Below are positions 10,116 through 21,884 of a DNA stretch of 64,000 nt, in pieces (the stretch's first letter is position 1; the number at the start of each line of letters is the position of its first letter). The translations under genes were made by a program, and so were the position numbers. The notes under the pieces were generated by a model. The model ran no database searches, had not been told where the DNA came from, and saw only the letters and a program-made list of their open reading frames with translations. The DNA is from Sclerotiophoma versabilis (Eukaryota > Ascomycota > Dothideomycetes > Pleosporales > Didymellaceae). The stretch is taken from assembly GCA_012274445.1 (NCBI GenBank), contig JAAROD010000095.1:124001-188000 (forward strand). Direction: 5' to 3'.

Positions 10116-11914
10116 TTACTCGTCGTCGTCGTAGACCTCTCTATCCTGGAAGACAAGGAACTCTCCGCCCTCTTCGCCCATAATTGTCTGCCATACTTCC
10201 TTAACGTTGCTAAGTGTAGCATCATCAAAGGCAAGATCCATTGATGGAGGCGGGAAACTAAGAACATGCCGACTTCCCTTAGGTAACGTCGCCAACCCCG
10301 CAGATGCGTGTTGCTGATACTGTGCCGACCAAAGAACAGAAGGCCTTGGGGAAACCTCGACAGCGACCAGCAGCGCATCAACGGCCTTCTTTAAAAGCTC
10401 AAAGCCCTTGTCAGAGCTTAATGAGGTTGAAGCGTAGAGGATGCCTGATGTGATGTTAGCCATGTGTACTTTGTAAATGCATGTGCTAACAGTTGTGGAA
10501 GAGAGCCGTATATCAGGTTGTCAGAGGAAATTATCTTCAAGTATTTCAGACAATGTAGATAAGTATTCGTAAGGTTGATCATCATAACAGCGGTGAGTGC
10601 AGGACATATTGTCAACTTACTTTGACCAGACGGGCATTCGCCAGTGTCGCTAGAGTGAACGAAGATGTGAACTGGTGGCAGTTCTTCGTCTGGGTCATCT
10701 AACAAAAGCGACCCAGACGGGAAAACAACGACAGCAGACGATGGCGCAGGTGCTTCCTCTGCGATGGGTGGGAAGAGTGGTGCAAGCGGCGACGCAACGA
10801 TGGTGGCCGAGCGGCAGTATGAGTCCTTGTCGGCAGTCGATAGATCCCCACCAATTACCCATTTGGAGGTGACGGCTTCACCATCTTTCAGGTAAAGCCT
10901 GACATCGCCCTCCGGGGTTGCTGCAGCTTCGGTGTTGGGTGCGAGGCCCTTCCCAAGGACATACACACCGCCACCAACAGCGCATGCTCGACATGAGACC
11001 TGGCTGATCTCAGCAAGCCCACCCCATTTCGGTATGACGGCTCCGAAGCCGGCTCCGAAGACGCCAATGGACCGCAGGTGTCTCGCGATCCGTGGCAGCG
11101 CGTACTCCGTAGTTGTTTGCGAGGAGCTTGATGGCGATAAGGCAAGAGCCAGCAGCGGGCCTTGTAGCGTGGCAGGGATCTTGAAATGCTCTGACAGGAA
11201 CTTCGGGAACGGCAGCTGACGATGGTCATTCCAAACCTCCGTCTGCTCTTCGTACTCGGTGATGAAGCGCAAGAACTTCATCAACGCACGCTTGGCTTTG
11301 AAGTCGAGCTGGTGGTCCTGGAAGACATCCTCACGCCCGTTAGGAACTTTGAGTAGCTTCTTGGAGACAACTTCGCCGTCCGAGACTGTGTCCGCGTTGT
11401 ACACCCACCAGCTCCCGACAGCTAGGAACTCGAGCTGGCGGTAGACTCGTGACGACACGAGGTGCTGGAGCAGCGTCGACCTCGCATAGATGAGTTGCGG
11501 GCTGAGCGCTAAACTGTACGCTCTCGAGAAGCTCAGTTTGCCTTGAGCGTTTTCAGCATCAGCAGGCTCAGGCTTTGTGATCGTGACCCTATCAAAGGCA
11601 GCAGGTGCTTCACCTAGAGCACGTTAGCACATCCTTGTGACGCACCAGGGAGGCAGAACATACCATCATTCACTCTCCTCTCCCACTCCTCAGCTTCCTG
11701 CAAGCTAAAAGCCGCCTCAGCGCCGCCATAGTAGTCGTTCTCATCGATGTGGAGGATCTTCTTGTCCGACCTTGACAGAGCTCTTCAGGTGCTGCGTCAG
11801 TCAGACCGCGCCACACCCTTCGTGCTTCAAGAAGACATACAAAGCGAGCAGGGACTGCTGCAGGCCCGTGCCTACAATCAGGACATCCCAGGTGGTGTTG
11901 TCGAGGGTTTCCAT
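10116..11914 (-). CDS. MRS6: Rab escort protein (Rab geranylgeranyltransferase component A), GDI superfamily
   Basis: Four exons: 11914-11841, 11782-11664, 11613-10621 and 10444-10116, giving 504 aa. Joining exons 1 and 2 gives WDVLIVGTGLQQSLLALALS and then ILHIDENDYYGG, the dinucleotide-fold and YYGG motifs that open REP/GDI proteins. Exon 3 carries the second conserved region (YARSTLLQHL, then LRSIGVFGAGFGAVIPKWGG). REP presents newly made Rab/Ypt GTPases to the geranylgeranyltransferase dimer and delivers them to membranes. At about 500 aa it is a little shorter than yeast Mrs6 (603 aa) and close to GDI length; the LSPSSSSQTTTEYALPRI segment and diverged C-terminus favour REP over GDI. The acidic end (REVYDDDE) is notable. 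Same strand as ARG4 upstream. Confidence 0.85.
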
Positions 11915-12653
11915 CGTGGGTGCGCAGAAGAAAATGAGGTATTCGGAGCGGGTCAACTCGAACCGCGAAGTTTTAGCGCAACTGCTGACGTAACGCCAAA
12001 TTGAACAAAATCTGATGACCCACATCTTCCCTTCCTTCTTCATCGCGCACGCAAAGGACTTGGGGCTATCTACGCCATGTCCGCAATGCGTCCGGCCCTT
12101 CACTGGGACGGAGAGGTGCGCGAAAGAAGGACCCCGCCCAGTATCTACCGCTTTGGATTTTACCTGAATCTGCGGCTCGAAGTTGGCGGTACATACTGTA
12201 TGTGATCGTTTTGTGAAGGTTGAGCGATCGGTGAGAAATCCTGCTTCACGGCCTGGGCATCAAGCTAGAAGCATGTATCTGCTGCATCGCTCCGACGTTC
12301 TTGGTCAGCAAAGACATCTACACATTACACAATCAGCGAAAGTGAATCTGTAGTACACCACCGATATTATCTATCGTGCTCGCGCATCGAAACACTACAC
12401 AGCTAAACTTGCCGAAGCTGTTTCTGGAACTGCTACGAGACACCCTACATCGACGCTGCGTACACTGCAACTTACGTGACATCAGTAACGAAAGACTCGC
12501 AAAGTAAGGATATAGGATCTGTCAAGGAGTTCAGCGGCAAGTAAAGGGTATCTATGTATTTGCTTTTGTAGCCTAGCTATCTACCAACCGTTCTGTTGCT
12601 TCGACAATCTGCACGAGCATCGTCACGCAAGCCTGCGGGTCTAGCCGATCATC
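11915..12653. other. Gap between ARG4 3' end and the REP gene start
   Basis: About 740 bp that should contain the ARG4 terminator and the REP promoter. Short ORFs are present but without recognisable features. Confidence 0.5.
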
Positions 12654-14133
12654 CTACAACGACTTCTTCATGATGGCGATTTGCTCCAGACATGCGCTCT
12701 TGCTCGTGCCTCCTGTCGCGTTCTTGAGTTCCACCGCACGCTCGTAGTCGAGACATTCGACGACATCGTCTCCTAACCTTGAGTCGATAGCTTTCAGCTG
12801 CTCGAGGCTCAGCTTGTCCATTGGGATGTCGTTCTGCTCGGCAGCTGCGACCACGCGGCCAGAGATGTGGTGGCCCTCGCGGAAAGGTACGCCTTTCCTG
12901 ACGAGGTAGTCTGCGAATTCCGTGGCGAGCATTTCGGGCGCGAGTGCCGCATACATCTTCTCCTTGTTGATTGTCAGAGTAGAAATGACACCAGTAGCAA
13001 TCTGGAGCGAGTCGCCGACTGTCTTGATGTGGTCGATCAGCGGTTCAACGGACTCTTGCAAGTCTTTGTTGTATGTTGTGGGCAGGCCCTTGATGGTCAC
13101 ATAGAGACCGGCCATGTGTCCGAACGCGCGACCGCTCTTGCCACGGATCAGTTCAAGAGAGTCCGCATTCTTCTTCTGCGGCATGAGGGAGCTTCCTGTC
13201 GAGTATGCGTCTGCGAGGCGCACGAAGCCAAATTCCAGACTCGAGTAGATGATGAGATCCTCGGCCCATCGGGACAGCTTAAGCATGAGGCTGGATCCCC
13301 ACTGCAGAGTCTCGAAGACAAAGTCTCGGTCGCCGACGGCGTTCAGCGAGTTGGGAAGGAGACCCTCGAAGCCGAGCTCCTTGGCCATGGCGTCGCGGTC
13401 GATGTTGAAGGGGTTACCGGCGAGCGCGCCGCATCCCAGTGGGGAGCGATTGACGCGCTTGATGACTTCTCGCAGGCGCTCGAGCTCCTGAGAGAATGCA
13501 GTGGCATGCCCGAGGATGAAGTGCGACCATCGAATGGGCTGAGCCTTCTGCAGATGTGTGTAGCCGGGCATGAGGACATCGATCTCGGCCTCTGCACGCT
13601 GGACTGAGGTCTTGATCAACTGCTTCAGGTAGTCTTCCAGTATGTGCAGCTGGTCCCTCAGCCATAACCGCATGTCGGTCGCGACCTGCTCATTCCTGCT
13701 TCGCCCTGTGTGTAGCTTGCCGCCAATGTCCTTGCCAATGATTTCGCTCAGCCTGCGCTCGTTGGCTGTGTGGATGTCTTCGTCGTTGGCTTTGACTTCG
13801 AAAGTATTGTTTGCCCACTCCTCTTTGATCTGGACAAAGCCCTCCTCAATGGCAGCGAACTCATCGGCAGTCAGGATGCCATTGTTCTTGTTTGCACGGG
13901 CAAACGCAATCGAGCCAGCAATGTCCTGTGCATAGAAGAGACGGTCGTACGGGAGAGACGCGTTATACTGCTCCATCACAGGATCAAGACCCTCTGTACA
14001 ACAGTCAGTATTCAGCTCTCAATGGTTCAGGTGAAGCTCAAGAGATAGCTCAATGAGTTCATTGATTGCAGTACTGACCCGTAAAGCGACCTCCCCAAAG
14101 CATGTTCTCAGCGACCTTCTTTTCCGAAGCCAT
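12654..14133 (-). CDS. ARG4: Argininosuccinate lyase
   Basis: Exons 14133-14079 and 13993-12654 give 464 aa, the usual length of the enzyme. The short first exon encodes MASEKKVAENMLWGGRFT, the conserved WGGRF start, and the intron (GTCAGT...GTACAG) joins it to EGLDPVMEQYNASL. The fumarase/aspartase superfamily signature GSSLMPQKKN is intact, as are HTGRSRNEQVATD, TGYTHLQ-type (MPGYTHLQKAQP) and the NPFNIDRD segment. The enzyme cleaves argininosuccinate to arginine and fumarate, the last step of arginine synthesis, as a homotetramer in the cytosol. Nothing in the sequence looks damaged. Confidence 0.96.
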
Positions 14134-15766
14134 TGTGTGTCTGAATGTAGTATTGAGAAGGAAAAAAGTGTTGTGTTACTGATGTGACTGTTCACCCCAG
14201 AAAGTTTGGGAGACAGGTATGACGGGCTCCGATTCGGCGGCAGGGGTGGGGTCTGCACTAGGAAGTCGCTAGTGGCCGCCTCGCTTTCCTCCCTTGTCAC
14301 CGGCCCCTTAATACGTTTACGCCGTTCTTTTCACCTTTCATTGCTGGTGCACACCCTTAGGATCAAGTGCGAATTACACTGATACCATCGCATTGTAGGA
14401 TTACAAAGGAATTCTCGATCTGCAGGTAGGCTGTGTATGCAGGAATAAGTGCTCCTGCCAATCTACTGTGTGCACACCCTCCCCGCCTTCGTACAATCAC
14501 AAGGAGTCTGAGTCCTCTATCTCAACAACAGGACAGCATTATCATCGGGTCCTCCATCTGCTTACTAACCCATCCCATATAGTCACAGTTTGTGCTGAGG
14601 CCTGCAAACCTCTGGACACGCAGCCGTAGCTCGGCAATCTTGCTCAGGTCACTCACCAGCTCTTGGTGTTCTTCTTGTCTAAGGTACTTCGTATGGCAAA
14701 TGTAGCGTACACATGCCATTCTACGTGTGTCGTGGTGTTTGAGTCTGCACCATGATAGACTTCTGGCATGAGAAATGCCTCGCCAAGTGCCATCTCAGCG
14801 TAAGCGAACATCTCCGTCGACTCTGTGTAGGTGGTAGCTGAGTGGACGAGCATTACAATCCAGACGATGGGCTTCTAGGCACGATTCGAACGGCGCCATC
14901 CCGCTCTGTGCACCTTTTACCGGCAACGGAGAGGCACAACATGTTGTCTCAGCCCTGGTGTTGTGTCGATGCCGCTGGATGCTGAGTGTGGTAGTCGTGT
15001 CGGTGCAACCTTTGCGCCTTTGTTCCAGGACTAATCCAGAAGGCCACAGTAGTGCTGAGCCGTGACAGTCTTACATTTCTTCGAGTTTCGCGTCCATGCT
15101 GGATCGTTTTACTCATGGCTCTAGCCGAACACAGACCACTGACTTGCCCAGGAATATGTCAGACGCTTGGTCAAGAAATGCTCGCACACCCAATGCCAGA
15201 GTTTTTTGCCCGCTACTAGTAGTGCAAACAAAAAATGACCCAACTCGTACAAGGCCAACGTCGCAGGCACTTACGAAAGTATGTTAGCTCTGATTTGTCC
15301 AAGGTCAAAGCAAGTCAGTCTTAGGGACTCGTCTTCCGTTGGTCCATTGCTAGTCTCTGTCTTCTGTTTCGTCAGAATCGCTCAGCAACAACCAATACGT
15401 CGTGTTCAATACGACATCTATTGACGCTCTCTGTGCAAGATCAGATATGCACTTCGACCGCAGGACACCTCAGTACTCACTTCACATATCTGTCTACAAG
15501 AATATCACGTCTGAAATGAGTCTGAATAGTGGTCACGAGTGGAGCTGTGATATCCCATCATCCTCGAGAAGCGTAGCACAGACACTCGAAAGAAGCTCAT
15601 ACAGATTTGATGGTCATCACAGAAACTCGAGCAATATACTGTTACCCGTAGAGATGTAGTCTTTGAATCTACATGATGGTACGACCAGTTGACAAAAACA
15701 ATACAAGCTTGGGATTCAACGTAACTGTATATACTCCACTGTTCCGACGAAACGGATCGAATCAAT
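14134..15766. other. 1.6-kb gap with one doubtful small ORF
   Basis: No confident gene. An ATG at 14853 on the minus strand opens a 66-codon ORF that ends at 14653. A second frame overlaps it and continues to 14522, and a GTGAGT donor lies at the end of the first. I could not build a convincing spliced product. Between 14860 and 15766 nothing with a motif was seen. Confidence 0.35.
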
Positions 15767-17548
15767 CTAGGCCTTATTGATCGCTCTCTCATGCTTCTCA
15801 GCGCCTGCAGTGACCGTGTCCAGCACCTCTTCATCGCCATCAGCAAACGCTTTGTCACCGAACGCAATAGCAATCTCTTCCAAGGAGTGGTTGGCAGTTT
15901 CGACGTAATAAAAGTGGGCCAGCCCTGCCGAGAAGAGACAAAAGCCTGCAATGACTAGGTAGAAGTACCCGCCAATGCCGGCAAACGCATCCGGCGAGAC
16001 CATGCCGATGATGAAGTTGAAGATCCAGTTGCTTGTAGTTGCTGCGTCAGATGTTAGTGACGATTTCGTTGACAGGGTGATTTAAAAGCTTACCGAGCGC
16101 CATGCCCTTGCTACGACCTCGCAGTGGAAAGATCTCCGCGGGCAGTAGCCATGGCATCGGACCCCATGTGAAGCCATAAACGATGTTGTAGAGCATAATA
16201 AAGGCATATTGACCGTTGGCGCGCGTCATGATAGGCATACCTGCCTCAGTGAATGCGCAGACTATGCCGAGGAGCACAGCCATAGCGACGCCACCAAGGA
16301 TCAAAAGCGGTTTCCGGCCCCAGCGATCAGCCAACCACCAAGTTACCACTGTCGCCGCAGTGTACGGAATCGCGTTTGCAGCCGTGTAAAGCAGGGACTT
16401 CTTGTCGTCGAAGCCAGCCGAAGAAAGGGTGCTTGGCAGGTAAAACGAGATAATATTGATGCCGTTGAGCTGTGCGAACATCTGAACTGTGATACCGACG
16501 ATGGTGCGTTTGCGGTAGCGAGTGAACATTTCCTAGAACCAAAAACGTCAGCACAGTAATTCTCAAGATATAGCTTCGGAAACGTACCATCCAACCAGCT
16601 TTGCCCAACTCGGCTTCATAAACGACCGCTTCCTGGATCTCAAGAAACACCTTCTGGACGTGCTCAGCTTCGGTGTCTCCATTGGAGTGCAAGTCCGCAA
16701 CAGTCTGAAGACTCTCTTGCATGAAGCCATTCTTTGCGAGCCATCTTGGCGTCTCGGGCAGGAAGAATGACATGACGACTAGGATGAGTGAGAGGAGAAT
16801 CTGGATGATGAATGGGCCCTGCCAAGACATGTCGTCCGGTAGCATGAAGTGGAAGCCATAGTCGACCCAGCAAGACAACATGTAGCCAGCGATAAGGCAT
16901 GTGTACTCGATGCCGACCATCAAGCCTCGAGCGTGCGGTGCAGCGATCTCCGTCTGGATAATGGGGACTGTCATTGAGAGAAACCCGACGCCGAGACCTT
17001 GGATCGTTCTACCGGCGACAAATGTACCGAATCCAGGAGCGAAGATCTGTATGAAAGCACTAAAGAAGTAGATCAAGCCACCAAGACGAACAGTTCGCTT
17101 GCGACCGATCATGTCACCCAGGCGGCCCGCGATGAGTGCGCCCAGAGCAGCCGAGGCTTGCAGACAGGCAACGGATATACCAGTGATGGAAGGGTTGACC
17201 GCAGCTGTACTTCCATCGGCACCACCGAAGTCGCTGAAGAAACGTTTGACGAAGACAGGATTGACCAGAAGGCCAGACATAATACCTGGGCTGATGAGCG
17301 CACATTGTGCTTTTAGAGGCATGATACGGACCTGAATTGTATCCGAATAGCGCGTCCCCGAGGCTTCCAAAGCCACATGTTGCAAATAGTAAGGCTTTGC
17401 CTTTGATAGGATATCTGGCAGTGATTTTCTTTGGCTTAAGCATACTCTCGAGCTTTCCTTGCTCTGCTGCAACCCGACCAGCAATCTGATTTGCCCGCTG
17501 CTGGATGTTGGCGCTCTGGCTCGCGACGGAATTGTTGCGAGTAGCCAT
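15767..17548 (-). CDS. MFS sugar (hexose-type) transporter
   Basis: Four exons: 17548-17332, 17285-16588, 16532-16094 and 16041-15767, giving 542 aa with about 12 membrane segments. Sugar-porter motifs are clear: GRLGDMIGRKR after TM2, PETPRW at the end of TM6, DRWGRKP in the second half, and PAEIFPLRGRSKG. The cytosolic N-terminus is about 50 aa. Yeast-type hexose carriers have GYDQG in TM1; here splicing gives GYNSG at residues 69-73, so the sugar preference may differ. The gene is divergent from a polyol dehydrogenase, with 436 bp between starts, and close to a Zn2Cys6 regulator. That context suggests uptake of a sugar or sugar alcohol catabolised by the neighbour; the actual substrate cannot be read from sequence. 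Confidence 0.92.
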
Positions 17549-17984
17549 GATGAAAGTAGGGCAGTGCAGAAAGAAGTTTAGCGATGATAGAGGCCGAGTA
17601 TGCAATCAGAAGTGCTGCTGCTCTTGTGGTGGAGAAACCGGGGGAGACAACACCCCCTTATCTACCCCAGGTTTCGCCCCACGGAGACTACGTGATGACA
17701 TTGTGCGAAGTCGAAATTGTAAAATTACGGTTCCGGTACAGTTGACATTGGTGGTGAATTTCCATGTTGTGAGGCCCGCGGAGCTGAAAACGCACGCTAG
17801 GTGATCGGAACCGAAGAACTAAGTTTGTCTCCGCCGGAACCGTACGTACCAGGATCCACTCTCAACGACATGGTCGGAACCGAAAACCTTCAACTGCTGA
17901 TTTCATGGTATCTTGAACACATATTAAGCTCCCGATCAGAATGCAAAGGCTTTTCTAGTTAAGCCACTGTGCGGTCGACTCGTA
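17549..17984. promoter_or_regulatory. Divergent promoter of transporter and polyol dehydrogenase
   Basis: These 436 bp lie between the start codons of the sugar transporter (minus) and the polyol dehydrogenase (plus). The half nearer the dehydrogenase holds four identical 8-mers, listed separately, that look like Zn2Cys6 regulator sites. Confidence 0.7.
17728..17882. promoter_or_regulatory. Cluster of four CGGAACCG / CGGTTCCG elements
   Basis: Copies are at 17728-17735 (as CGGTTCCG, the reverse complement), 17806-17813, 17835-17842 and 17875-17882. Each is an inverted pair of CGG half-sites with a 2-bp AA or TT spacer. CGG pairs are the classic targets of Zn2Cys6 dimers. Flanks are also partly shared: TCGGAACCGAA occurs twice and CCGGAACCGTA twice, the latter once on each strand. 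One perfect copy per 436 bp would be expected by chance only about once in 75 such intervals, so four is strongly non-random. Binding by the regulator encoded at 19.3-21.9 kb is inference. Confidence 0.7.
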
Positions 17985-19257
17985 ATGGCGTCTCAATTGC
18001 AAGATTTCGGAAGCCACACTCACCATGATTACGCAAATGTGCAGCTACTCGCACCCGACAGCAGTCGTTCTACCGACATCAACCGATCCTTCGTCTTGAG
18101 TCCCGCAAGGACGTTCGCATTTGAAGACAGACCGTCGCCAAAGCTTCCAACTTCGAGACACGTTCGCATCAGGATCGTAGCAACCGGTCTATGCGGATCT
18201 GATGTAAGTACTACACCCGCTAGCATTCAACAGTGAAGTTGGAATATCTATTTGCTAACCCTAAGATCAGGTTCATTATTGGCAACATGGACGCATTGGC
18301 AGATATGTTGTCGAGAAACCCATTGTCCTCGGTCACGAATCCGCGGGCATCGTCGAGGAGTGCGGGCAAGACGTTAGGAACCTCGCGGTGGGGGACCGCG
18401 TGGCGCTCGAACCCGGTGTAGGATGCAATACCTGCGAGACATGTCGCGGCGGTCGATATAATCTTTGCGACTCGATGCAGTTCGCCGCAACCCCTCCGTA
18501 TGATGGCACTCTCTCGACATACTTTTGCCTGCCCGAAGAGTGTTGTTTTAAGCTGCCGCCACACATTTCGTTACGAGAAGGAGCTTTAGTCGAACCACTG
18601 AGCATTGCCGTACATTGCTGCAGTCTCGCTGGTAATTTACAAGGAAGATCGGTGGGAATATTCGGTGCCGGGCCCATTGGTCTCCTCTGCAGTGCTGTAG
18701 CGCAGGCTTTTGGCGCCTCGAAGGTGGTTGTCGCTGATGTTGTAGACTCAAGGCTGACATTCGCGCAGACCTTTGGAGCACATCAAACGTACAAGATGCA
18801 GGATGGAACACCGGAACTCAACGCCAGCCAGCTGATTGCCAGATCTCAGTTACCTGAAGGGTTTGACGTGGTCATCGACGCAACGGGAGCACACTCTTGT
18901 ATCAACTGCGGCGTTGTTGCGTTGAGAAGAGGTGGTGTCTTTGTTCAAGCCGGCCTTGGGGCCCCAAAGATCGATTTTCCTATCGGACAAATATGCGACA
19001 AGGAAGTAACACTGAAAGGAAGCTTTCGATATGGCCCAGGGGATTACAAGTTGGCTATAGATCTGCTGAGCTCCAATCGTGTGCGTTTAGAAAGCCTGAT
19101 AACGCATGAATTTGCGTTCAAGGATGCCGAAAAGGCATTCCAAAATGTTGCAAATCGAGCCGGTATCAAGTCTGTAATATATGGGCCTGACGTAGATAGA
19201 GCATTAGCAGAAAGCCTCGACGGGCAGAAGCAAGTTGCCTTGGATTCGAGGCTATAG
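17985..19257 (+). CDS. Zinc-dependent polyol dehydrogenase (sorbitol/xylitol dehydrogenase-like MDR)
   Basis: Exons 17985-18203 and 18271-19257 give 401 aa; the intron is GTAAGT...GATCAG, phase 0, falling between GLCGSD and VHYWQHGRIG. Catalytic zinc ligands are Cys70 (GLCGSD) and His95-Glu96 (GHES). The structural zinc site is Cys125, 128, 131 and 139 in GCNTCETCRGGRYNLC. A Rossmann motif follows (GAGPIGL). HYW..GRIG, FAATPPYDGTL and VEPLSIAVH are typical of the sorbitol/xylitol dehydrogenase branch, which oxidises polyols to ketoses with NAD+. The N-terminus is about 25 residues longer than usual. The gene sits between a divergent sugar transporter and a convergent Zn2Cys6 regulator, whose stop codon is only 63 bp from its own. 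Alternatives are L-arabinitol dehydrogenase or a related MDR. Confidence 0.92.
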
Positions 19258-19320
19258 ATGACAATGCGATGAGTGCCTACAGTCCATGGGTAACAATATG
19301 TTGTGTTTTTTAAACCGATA

Positions 19321-21884
19321 TCATGGGTGTGACCGGGGCTCGTTCCATATTGTGTCCCAGAACCAGTAAAGGCCATTGCTAGTCATCTCGATGCTATTGT
19401 TATCATCCCAACCTGATTCCGTATTATCTGCAATATCCTGAAGAGGTAATTGATGCCAACCTTGCCCACTGTGCTGGTGTATACCACCAGTCAGATCTTG
19501 GCCCTGGACCCAAGCCTGATTATCTACAGGGCTGGCACCGTAGCCGCCATCGAATCCGACTGGGAATGCTGGAAGTTGTAACCAGGTTAGTCTGCCCTGA
19601 ATCTTTGAAAATGTAACAGCTAGTTTTGCATACCTTGCTGCACTGATGCCAGACTTTCGTTCAACCGTAGTGCTCTGTCTGCCGTGCTATGCTGTCTTCG
19701 CGCGTGATGGCCTGAGGTAGCACTTATCGGTAGTTGCATCGGTAGGCGCAAGGTCTCCTCGACAGACATCAAGCTTGTTACTGGATCAGCTGATATTGAT
19801 GAGTCATTGAGATTGGGCTGATCATCTGCGGCAATGACAGGCGCCAGCATAGCGTCTGCCTCACGGCGCAGGAGCATGTGGATGACATCCTTTAAGACGT
19901 CGTTGCTCTGTACCGACAGTTGCGTCTTCTTCCCAAGGAGCTCTTGCAGGCGAAAGATCCGGGTGATAGTGCGCTTTACTTGCTGAGCCCTGTCAGAAAG
20001 AGGATCTGATAGAGCCAAAACTGCCATAACGATGGCAGAGTTGAATAAATTGATCGCCAAGAATGCAACAAGATGGCTGTCCGTCGCTAGCTGTGCCAGC
20101 TGAGGCATTTCTGTAACCCTTGACGTTCGCAAAGCTGCATCCCACCATTGTTCGGTACTCGAGATCTGAGATCTCGATAACGGGCTCGTTGTACTAGTAG
20201 CAAAGAAGGGCGAGGATGTTGTATCCGACAGAACTGAAGGAGAATCTGCCTGTATGTGCGCATTTTCCGGTTGAGTCTGGTTTCGGATCAGATGGTCAAC
20301 CTGCTGAGCGAGTAAAGGCCGATGAAAAATTATGAGAAGGCTGTCGAAGGTGAGCTGCAACGACAATGCCTGCAGCTGGTGTACATTTGCCGTGTATGGC
20401 TGGTTTGATCCGCAATCAGAACCTGAATCAAGCCGAAGATGAGGTGGAAGCTGTTGACGCCAGGTCCAGAGGCGGCCTGTAACTTCCACAATCTGATCCA
20501 TATAGTTGGGTCCTATGTTTTGTCCGCTAGATCCCACAGCACGCATGCCAAAGATGACTTCGATGAGCGGTGATGCAATCAGATAGAGTTTGTTTAGCTC
20601 GCGTTGATACGTCGAGTAGCAAATGGATGAATCCGGGCTTGAAGGCGTGCTGGTTCTGAAAGAGCGCACTTCGAACGTATCGTCTGGATGCATGACATTG
20701 CAATCTTTTTCATTGATACCAAGTGGCCGGCCATAGGTCACGGATGCGAATCTGCTCTCAGTTAACTTTTATATTGAAATAGAAAGAGACATCTAAGCCA
20801 TTACCTATCCCACGTATATATCGTCCACCACACTCGTTTTCTTTCTTCAATACTAGCCTCAGTACCGCGCAGTGGTTGTCGATGTAGACCAATGGCTTGA
20901 GCAGTCCGTATGGTTGCACCCAATAGCGCAAAAGACAGATTTGGCTTTCCATGGTACACCAGGTAACTGCCGAGTAGAATGCATACTTGGACGGATGCAA
21001 TGGAGGTCTGATCCATCAGTTCCGTAAGATGCCTCTCGGATCCTTGAAGCAGAGTGAGGGACCAACTGCGCCAATTCTCGTTAGGGAACTGCACATCAAC
21101 ACCATTCCTGTGAGATTTGTACCATGCTCCCATACCAAGCACAGTTGATAACAAAAGAAGAAACGGTTTCTGCGAAGGAAATGCGAGGCCGTCCTGGACC
21201 GTTTCGAAGGCAGGTCGAAATTTAGGCTCGTATATGACGAGCGAGAACCAGTGAACAGCGTCGAAATACTCCTCTAGAAGGACTTGCATGAGCTCCATTG
21301 CTGGTAAAGGGTACCCAAGGATTGAGGCCACAGGCTGTTTGTGTGCCCGGTCGGGGCGTGATCCTGCACCCCGAAAATGGATGTCGCCACCAGGAAAGGC
21401 GGATGTCATTCTGTTAAGTGACGGTTGATTACCCAGCCGGTAAATACGCTGCGCAATGCCCATCGCAGAGTCTGCTTCACGTTCAACGCTGCTTGGGCGG
21501 GTACTTTCCTCGGGAATTAGTTCTTCAGATCTACGGGCCTCATCAACTGTTTGACCTCGTTGCACAGTGGCATCTTCTCGGACTACTTCAGGCTGGCCCC
21601 GAGGCGCTTCGGTGTCGTCATGGGATATTTCACGTGATGAGACGTGTATCCGTCGCCTTTTGGGCGCGCGATTAGGTGTGTCCACGTTGGTATTTGAACA
21701 ATCGATGTTTGCTCGGACACAGAGCGAGCATGGCCGGAAAGGATCGCACTGGTAGCACTTTGAGCAAACCGCGGGTGCTGGGGATTGGTGATGCTGAACT
21801 GACTCGGCTTTTGTTCTTGCGGCATCTGTCGCATGCGGCGCTTACTCTTGTAGGAAGCTGTCGAGTTGCTGAGGTGTTTGACAT
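19321..21884 (-). CDS. Zn2Cys6 fungal-specific transcription factor
   Basis: Four exons: 21884-21804, 21748-20805, 20751-19634 and 19568-19321, giving 796 aa. Exon 1 plus exon 2 form the binuclear zinc cluster with Cys at residues 18, 21, 28, 34, 37 and 44 (spacing 2-6-5-2-6). The intron falls just before Cys28, so an unspliced reading misses half the cluster. The basic linker PKRRRIHVSS follows. The middle holds the fungal regulatory domain (YFDAVHWFSLVIYEP, later RKRVWWTIYTWDRFASVTYGRP, with an intron inside this segment). A fourth exon adds an acidic, Trp- and Gly-rich tail ending at 19321 (GLYWFWDTIWN), a plausible activation region. Neighbours suggest it controls the transporter and polyol dehydrogenase. 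The target sugar is unknown. Confidence 0.9.

Noticed and set aside
12867..13607. Long open frame (246 codons) antisense to argininosuccinate lyase
   Set aside because: It lies fully inside a strongly conserved enzyme gene on the other strand, has no motif, and is expected from the codon bias of the real gene.
14862..14895. GTTCGAATC on the minus strand, resembling a tRNA B box
   Set aside because: The flanks do not form a T stem and no A box or acceptor stem is found upstream; not a tRNA.
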